Assembly: GCF_937996225.1 (NCBI RefSeq)
Contig: NZ_CALKTC010000084.1
Span: 47,892 to 111,891, forward strand
Direction: 5' to 3'
DNA length: 64,000 nucleotides
DNA from: an uncultured Campylobacter sp.
Lineage (GTDB): Bacteria; Campylobacterota; Campylobacteria; Campylobacterales; Campylobacteraceae
Shown: in pieces, positions 60,154 through 64,000 of the stretch
How positions within the stretch are numbered: the first letter of the stretch is position 1
Layout of the letters: every line of letters starts with the position of its first letter
The notes under the pieces: generated by a model
Told to the model about the DNA's origin: nothing
Seen by the model: the letters and a program-made list of their open reading frames with translations, nothing else
The model's database searches: none
Translations under genes and position numbers: made by a program

Positions 60154-60837
60154 ATGCAGGCTATTAGACCGATTTTTTATGCGATAGATAAAAGTCCTTT
60201 TGTAAAAAGTGTAGATATAAAATTTGAATTTTTTAGCGGCTTTGCGTTATCTCAAAAGATAAAATCAATAGATAGCCTTTTAAGCAACGCTAGAGCCGAG
60301 CTTAAAAGCGAAAAAATTCTAGAAACCAGTAAGGCATCGCCAAATCCTCTCGGCAAAGCATTAAGCGCTTTTAATTTAAAGCTTCGTTTAAAAGATGAAG
60401 ATCAAAATTTAATAGAAGCTAGCGTTGAACGGTTTTTTCAAGGGTCAAAATTTTTTGAGCGAGGCGGTCCGTTTGAAGAGATTATTTTTAGTGCTAAAGT
60501 TCATCCTAAAAAATATTCGCCGTTAAAAAATAGTGGAAATTTTTGTGGATTTGAGCTTTTCGGTGAACGTTTTAGTACCGAGCCAAAAACGTATTTTTAT
60601 GATTTTTTATATCTAAGCGCTCTAAAACAAAATCCAAATTTAGCGGATGAAGTTTTAAAATATGATTATTTCAGCGATATAGAATTTAATCCTAAAAAGT
60701 CATTTTCCGCTCAATCTCGTGCTGCCGCGCTCTTTGTAGGATTAAGCCGAAACGGAATTTTTAAAGAAATTTTTGCAGATAAGGATACATTTTTTGATTT
60801 TTACTGTAAAAATTTTAAAAGAGAAAGTTTATTTTAA
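60154..60837 (+). CDS. NADAR-domain antitoxin partner of DarT1
   Basis: A 227-residue protein matching the DarT1-associated NADAR family as I recall it: FSGFALSQKIKSIDSLLSNA, LGKALSAFNLKL, EASVERFFQGSKFFERGGPFEEI in pieces, TYFYDFLYLSAL and YDYFSDIEFNPKKSFSAQSRAAALFVGL in pieces. NADAR enzymes remove ADP-ribose from DNA, so this protein should reverse the toxin. It starts 3 bp after the toxin stop, typical of a toxin-antitoxin operon. Composition is equally AT-rich. Confidence 0.8.
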   Translation: MQAIRPIFYAIDKSPFVKSVDIKFEFFSGFALSQKIKSIDSLLSNARAELKSEKILETSKASPNPLGKALSAFNLKLRLKDEDQNLIEASVERFFQGSKFFERGGPFEEIIFSAKVHPKKYSPLKNSGNFCGFELFGERFSTEPKTYFYDFLYLSALKQNPNLADEVLKYDYFSDIEFNPKKSFSAQSRAAALFVGLSRNGIFKEIFADKDTFFDFYCKNFKRESLF

Positions 60838-60847
60838 AGGAGAAAAT

Positions 60848-61276
60848 ATGGAAAATTCAACAGCACTTCTTTGCGGTATAATCGCATTACCATTAACTGT
60901 ATTTATAGCTCTTGCACTATTTGGGTCTAAAAGTAGATCTGCAAATAGCAAAGAATTTATCCCTGAAAAGAAAGCTGCAATAAAAGAGAAAGTTTCTTTT
61001 AACGGAGGGGATATCGAAAGATTATTAAAACTAGTCTTTAGCGGCATAACCGCGATATCGTTATTAACGATAGCTATTATATTGTTTGGGGTCTGCGTGC
61101 ATTACGTAGAATATCCTTACAGCTCTGACAAAAAAGTTAGATTTTATTTAGATACAGATGTTTATGTCCCAGACATTCCGACAACGATAAGCATTGATGG
61201 GATCGGTCACATAGGGGAAATAGGTTACATAAGAGAAAATATAAACGCAGATGTTACTATAAAAAATCTTAGATAG
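60848..61276 (+). CDS. Small membrane protein after the DarT1-NADAR pair
   Basis: A 142-residue protein with two hydrophobic segments (about 8-26 and 62-85) and an exported C-terminal part containing TTISIDGIGHIGEIGYI. ATG 60848 is 7 bp after AAAGGAG and 11 bp after the antitoxin stop, so it belongs to the same transcript. AT-rich like the pair. Unknown function; it could be a third component of the defence module or a passenger. Confidence 0.6.
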   Translation: MENSTALLCGIIALPLTVFIALALFGSKSRSANSKEFIPEKKAAIKEKVSFNGGDIERLLKLVFSGITAISLLTIAIILFGVCVHYVEYPYSSDKKVRFYLDTDVYVPDIPTTISIDGIGHIGEIGYIRENINADVTIKNLR

Positions 61277-61416
61277 CCGCTAAAGCATCGAGCTGAATTT
61301 ACGATGATAAAATTTATAAATTTATCTGGTGATTTTAGAATTTTGCGTGCTTTTGTAGTTACAAAATGGCTAATTGCAAAATTCTAAAATATTTGCGTAA
61401 GGGGTCACCGTAAGCT

Positions 61417-61581
61417 TTATTTCAGCATCTTACCCAAAATTTCTGCGCCTTTGCTGATCGTATAAAATGAATGATAGAAGTGGTCTAGCGTTTTTAATAG
61501 TCTTAGCGACTGTCTCTCTGCCCTTTGCGAGATTGATTTGACAATCCGTTTCGTACCTTGTGGAATAAAATAGAAGTACAT
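61417..61581 (-). CDS. Candidate 54-residue small protein
   Basis: Minus-strand ATG at 61581 preceded by AGGGGA, open for 54 codons to TAA at 61417-61419. The product starts YFYFIPQGTKRIVKSIS and is basic and amphipathic (SLRLLKTLDHFYHSFYT). It lies in the AT-rich flank of the toxin island. No homology is recognised; it could be a small membrane-active protein or chance. Confidence 0.35.
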   Translation of the reverse strand: MYFYFIPQGTKRIVKSISQRAERQSLRLLKTLDHFYHSFYTISKGAEILGKMLK

Positions 61582-61660
61582 TATACGTCCCCTGAATTTT
61601 TACTTAAATTTAGTCTAAAAATATGAAATTAAAGATAGGGAAATTTTGCGAGATAGAGCC

Positions 61661-61696
61661 ATGCTCACGAATTTTAAGCGCAAAATTCGTGAGCAT
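61661..61696 (-). terminator. Perfect 15-bp hairpin downstream of kdsA
   Basis: ATGCTCACGAATTTT pairs perfectly with AAAATTCGTGAGCAT around a 6-base loop, 38 bp after the kdsA stop. No long T-run follows on either strand, but the stem is strong enough to protect or end the transcript from either side. Confidence 0.5.
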
Positions 61697-61733
61697 TGGC
61701 GTGAGGTTTAAATTTAATCCAAGGTATCGCGAG

Positions 61734-62882
61734 CTAAAATCCGAGCGCTTTTTGAATCGCAAGCGTCTGCGCGACGACGTGCTCAAGCTGCTGTAAATTT
61801 AGCATATTCGGCCCGTCTGATAGCGCGTGGGCGGGATCAGGGTGCGTCTCGTAAAAAAAGCCGTCCACGCCCACGGCCGCCGCCGCTCGCGCGAGATACG
61901 GCACGAAGCGCGAATCGCCGCCGCTCGTAGCGCCGATACTAGGCATCTGCACGCTGTGAGTAGCGTCGAAAATGACCGGCGCAAACTCGCGCATAATCGG
62001 CAGCGAGCGCATATCGACGATCAAATTTCCGTAGCCGAAGGTACTGCCGCGCTCGGTGAGCCAAACGCCGTAGCGGCGCGCCAGATCGTGCATCCCTTCG
62101 CCGCTCGGCTGCGCGGCACTTATCGAGCCGTCTTGTGCATTGCAAGTATGAGAGAAGTTTGGCTGCGAGACGCTTTGCGTTTCGCTTTTGTTATCGCTTT
62201 GTGCGGCACAAGGCGTCGCCGTACCTTTAACGGCATTTTCGGCACCGCTTTTAGCGCCGCAAGTATGAATAAAATTTTGCGCGTCCAATCGTGCACCACA
62301 AGAATTTTGCGCTGGTAGTGCCAAAGATCGGTCATTCGCACCGCCTCGGGCGCCGCTTTGCGCGCCGCAAATTTCGGCATCGCCGGAGCAGGCGCCATTT
62401 TTTGCGGCGTTTGTATCGCTAGATGCCGCGCCGCTTTGCGGAGTATAAGCCCGTGCGCTGCGGGTTTGCAGCACCTTTTCGACACTGTGTTTCATCGCCT
62501 GCGGCGATAGAAACTGACCTTTTTTGATGTTTACTACCGCTTGCGTGCTGGCTGCGGCGACGAGTAGGTCGGTTTGGCGGCACAAAAACGCCGGTATCTG
62601 CAGCACGTCGGCGACGCGCGCGGCGGGCTCCGCCTGGTAGCTCTCGTGGATGTCGGTTAAAATTTTATAACCGAACTTTTCCTTTACTTCGGCTAAAATT
62701 TCGCAGCCGCGCTGCAATCCCGGGCCGCGGAAGCTTGAGATGCTTGTGCGGTTGGCTTTATCGAAGCTGCTTTTAAAGTAAAATTCCACCCCGTCCATTT
62801 CGTTAAATTTGCGCAAACTTTCCGCGACTTTCATTATTAGCTCGCGACTTTCGATCACGCAGGGTCCTGCGATCAGTATCAT
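61734..62882 (-). CDS. kdsA: KDO-8-phosphate synthase with ~120-residue internal insert
   Basis: KdsA condenses PEP and arabinose 5-phosphate for lipopolysaccharide. The conserved blocks are IAGPCVIESRE, YFKSSFDKANRTSISSFRGPG in pieces, LTDIHESYQAEP, LQIPAFLCRQTDLL, VNIKKGQFLSPQAM, then LTERGSTFGYGNLIVDMRSLP, DATHSVQMPS and ETHPDPAHALSDGPNML. The family is about 270 residues; this one is 382 because about 141-263 is a Ser/Ala/Cys/Asn-rich low-complexity insert (CGAQSGARGGAND, CGAKSGAENAVK). The insert sits between a helix and the strand carrying TERGSTFGY, so it could form a surface loop. AAAGGAT precedes the ATG. Confidence 0.92.
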   Translation of the reverse strand: MILIAGPCVIESRELIMKVAESLRKFNEMDGVEFYFKSSFDKANRTSISSFRGPGLQRGCEILAEVKEKFGYKILTDIHESYQAEPAARVADVLQIPAFLCRQTDLLVAAASTQAVVNIKKGQFLSPQAMKHSVEKVLQTRSARAYTPQSGAASSDTNAAKNGACSGDAEICGAQSGARGGANDRSLALPAQNSCGARLDAQNFIHTCGAKSGAENAVKGTATPCAAQSDNKSETQSVSQPNFSHTCNAQDGSISAAQPSGEGMHDLARRYGVWLTERGSTFGYGNLIVDMRSLPIMREFAPVIFDATHSVQMPSIGATSGGDSRFVPYLARAAAAVGVDGFFYETHPDPAHALSDGPNMLNLQQLEHVVAQTLAIQKALGF

Positions 62883-62933
62883 GAAATATCCTTTTTTAAA
62901 ATTTGCGCGATTTTAGCGAAATTTTACTAACTC

Positions 62934-63521
62934 TTAATAGGGCTTACCGAAAAATTTCTCGTAATGCTCATAAAAGCGCTTGTAGTAGGGGTTTGAGTAG
63001 CGTTTGCGCATACCGTAGTTGTAGCACTCGATCGTGTCTTTGATATTTTTGTCTTTGGCGTTCCAACATTTGCGCAGGATTTTAGCGCATTTAGTGAGGT
63101 TGTACATCGGATTAAATATATAATCGATCTCGTTTTGGCTGAAATTTACGGCGTTTAGCTGCCCGAGCCCCACATCGATGCTAAAGCCGTCCTCGTACAG
63201 GTACTTGGCGATCTGCACGGCGTAAATTTCGTTTGCCGGTATGATAGTAACGACCCATTTGCTGGAATTTAGGCTGTAGTTGCTCGTCTTGATGCGGATA
63301 TTTTGATTGCGCAGGCCTGCGAAGTAATCGGCGTTTGCTTTGTTTGTCAAAAAGGAGATCGTGTAGGGCTCGAAGTCGCTTTCGATTTTGACGATGGTGT
63401 ATAAAATTTCAGGCTTTACGCCTTCGTTTTGCGCTACTGCGGCGATGGCGTTTACGATCTCGTTCGGCGAGTAAGCGGGGGCTTGAAGCGCTAAAAACAG
63501 GGCGAAAACCAACTTTTTCAT
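62934..63521 (-). CDS. Lytic transglycosylase (SLT domain) protein
   Basis: A 195-residue exported protein with signal peptide (KKLVFALFLALQAPAYS). The SLT fold is shown by LYTIVKIESDFEPYTIS (catalytic Glu), DVGLGQLNAVNFS (the GxxQ motif) and ECYNYGMRKRYSNPYYKR. It cleaves peptidoglycan without water, making 1,6-anhydro ends. A stretch of about 40 residues between the catalytic helix and the GLGQL motif (RNQNIRIKTSNYSLN, VVTIIPANE) is longer than in short SLT enzymes. No secretion-system gene is near, so a housekeeping role is as likely as a specialised one. Confidence 0.8.
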   Translation of the reverse strand: MKKLVFALFLALQAPAYSPNEIVNAIAAVAQNEGVKPEILYTIVKIESDFEPYTISFLTNKANADYFAGLRNQNIRIKTSNYSLNSSKWVVTIIPANEIYAVQIAKYLYEDGFSIDVGLGQLNAVNFSQNEIDYIFNPMYNLTKCAKILRKCWNAKDKNIKDTIECYNYGMRKRYSNPYYKRFYEHYEKFFGKPY

Positions 63522-63619
63522 CTAAATTTACCGAGCCTTTGATAAAATTTTATGTCGCAAGTATAGCACAATTTCAGTCTTTTCATCATTGTTTAAGTGA
63601 AAATTAATCGTATTAGATA

Positions 63620-63625
63620 TATAAT
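63620..63625 (+). promoter_or_regulatory. -10 box of the tRNA cluster
   Basis: TATAAT in AGATATATAATCACA, 24 bp before tRNA-Val. Confidence 0.6.
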
Positions 63626-63649
63626 CACATTTCTTTTTTAAACCCAAAT

Positions 63650-63725
63650 GGTCGCTTAGCTCAGCTGGTAGAGCGCCACCCTTACAAGGTGGATGTCGCA
63701 GGTTCGATCCCTACAGCGACCACCA
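63650..63725 (+). tRNA. tRNA-Val(TAC)
   Basis: Acceptor GGTCGCT / AGCGACC, D-arm GCTC/GAGC, anticodon stem CCACC/GGTGG with loop CTTACAA, T-loop TTCGATC, encoded CCA. Complete cloverleaf. Confidence 0.95.
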
Positions 63726-63729
63726 TTTT

Positions 63730-63745
63730 GAAATCCTTGGATTTC
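63730..63745 (+). other. Hairpin between tRNA-Val and tRNA-Asp
   Basis: GAAATCC and GGATTTC pair around TT. It is too short of T-run for a terminator and probably marks processing of a tRNA-Val-Asp-Lys precursor. Confidence 0.4.
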
Positions 63746-63785
63746 ATACTTCTTTAGCACTTGCGCTGCGAGTGTGATTTTTGGT

Positions 63786-63862
63786 GCGACGGTAGTTCAG
63801 CTGGTTAGAATGCCGCCCTGTCACGGCGGAGGTCGTGGGTTCGAGCCCCATTCGTCGCGCCA
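63786..63862 (+). tRNA. tRNA-Asp(GTC)
   Basis: Acceptor GCGACGG / TCGTCGC, anticodon stem CCGCC/GGCGG with loop CTGTCAC, T-arm GTGGG-TTCGAGC-CCCAT, discriminator G and encoded CCA. Confidence 0.95.
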
Positions 63863-63873
63863 CTTCTTACGAT

Positions 63874-63949
63874 GTCTTGCTAGCTCAGTAGGTAGAGCAT
63901 CTCACTTTTAATGAGGGGGTCGTTGGTTCGAATCCAACGCAGGACACCA
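63874..63949 (+). tRNA. tRNA-Lys(TTT)
   Basis: Acceptor GTCTTGC / GCAGGAC, D-arm GCTC/GAGC, anticodon stem TCTCA/TGAGG with loop CTTTTAA, T-arm GTTGG-TTCGAAT-CCAAC, discriminator A and encoded CCA. Confidence 0.95.
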
Positions 63950-64000
63950 TCCACCAAATTTTCCCCCTATTTTTAGTTTTTTGATTTTTTTGAAGGCCCT

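Noticed and set aside
59116..61700. tRNA-Glu as attachment site of an integrated island carrying darT1
   Set aside because: The island lies on the 5' side of the tRNA, not at its 3' end, no repeat of the tRNA end is seen on the far side, and no integrase is present.

Overview
The window looks like chromosome of a Campylobacter outside the jejuni group. Several gene blocks keep the order I know from C. jejuni: the pgpA / ATP-sulfurylase-like / HP1021-type regulator / ispDF block with mrp close by; thiS-thiF-thiG-thiH-thiE; ribH-nusB-pyrF; and uvrB next to small orphan genes. Base composition is more balanced than in C. jejuni, and AAATTT / AAATTTTAAAATTT motifs crowd the spacers. I suspect an oral species such as C. 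gracilis, but the species is a guess.

Layout. 1-3916 (minus strand): a likely operon of an acyl-CoA dehydratase-type activase, a double-cubane-cluster reductase, a Tat-exported binding protein, a membrane polyferredoxin and a NifB-like radical SAM protein cut by the window edge. 4076-5920: two tandem EamA exporters. 6394-12330: der, aroK (with an extra C-terminal domain), trpS, a membrane protein, an ACT protein and its PFL/UPF0210 partner, and a lipoprotein. 14090-17093: uvrB diverging from three small genes. 17568-26650: hydrolase, pgpA, the sulfurylase-like gene, the regulator and ispDF, diverging from thiC-mrp. 27476-32787: two orphan genes (one AT-rich), dapD, a secreted protein and a CDF transporter. 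33002-41859: an ABC-F protein and the spread-out thi cluster. 42016-49289: membrane and DUF3108 proteins, a frameshifted helix-hairpin-helix gene, pyrF-nusB-ribH, an SMR pseudogene, sodB and a LysE exporter. 49774-54669: an NSS transporter, a fused nadD-rsfS, a pentapeptide-like ORF and serS. 54810-59058: a nickel ECF transporter (nikK, an odd ORF, nikM-L-Q-O) behind a NikR-type operator. 59116-61276: an unusual tRNA-Glu and an AT-rich island with a DarT1-like toxin and NADAR antitoxin. 61417-63949: a candidate small ORF, kdsA, a lytic transglycosylase and three tRNAs.

The most unusual theme is low-complexity DNA inside coding sequence. KdsA, NadD, ThiE, IspD, the sulfurylase-like protein, DUF3108, NikL and NikO carry in-frame, repetitive inserts between conserved blocks, and NusB has a long repetitive tail. 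Three spacers inside same-strand gene runs (thiH-thiE, serS-nadD, nikK-nikM) are almost exactly filled by low-complexity ORFs abutting or overlapping their neighbours; two of them show a five-codon (15-bp) periodicity built on AAATTT. Two gene pairs (aroK plus an orphan domain, nadD plus rsfS) are joined by loss of a stop while the internal Shine-Dalgarno and ATG remain. Spacer-type repeat DNA therefore seems to invade genes here and to be kept open to translation. The second system of note is the reductase / activase / NifB-like / polyferredoxin cluster at the left edge.

All calls come from reading the sequence and remembered family features; no search was run.
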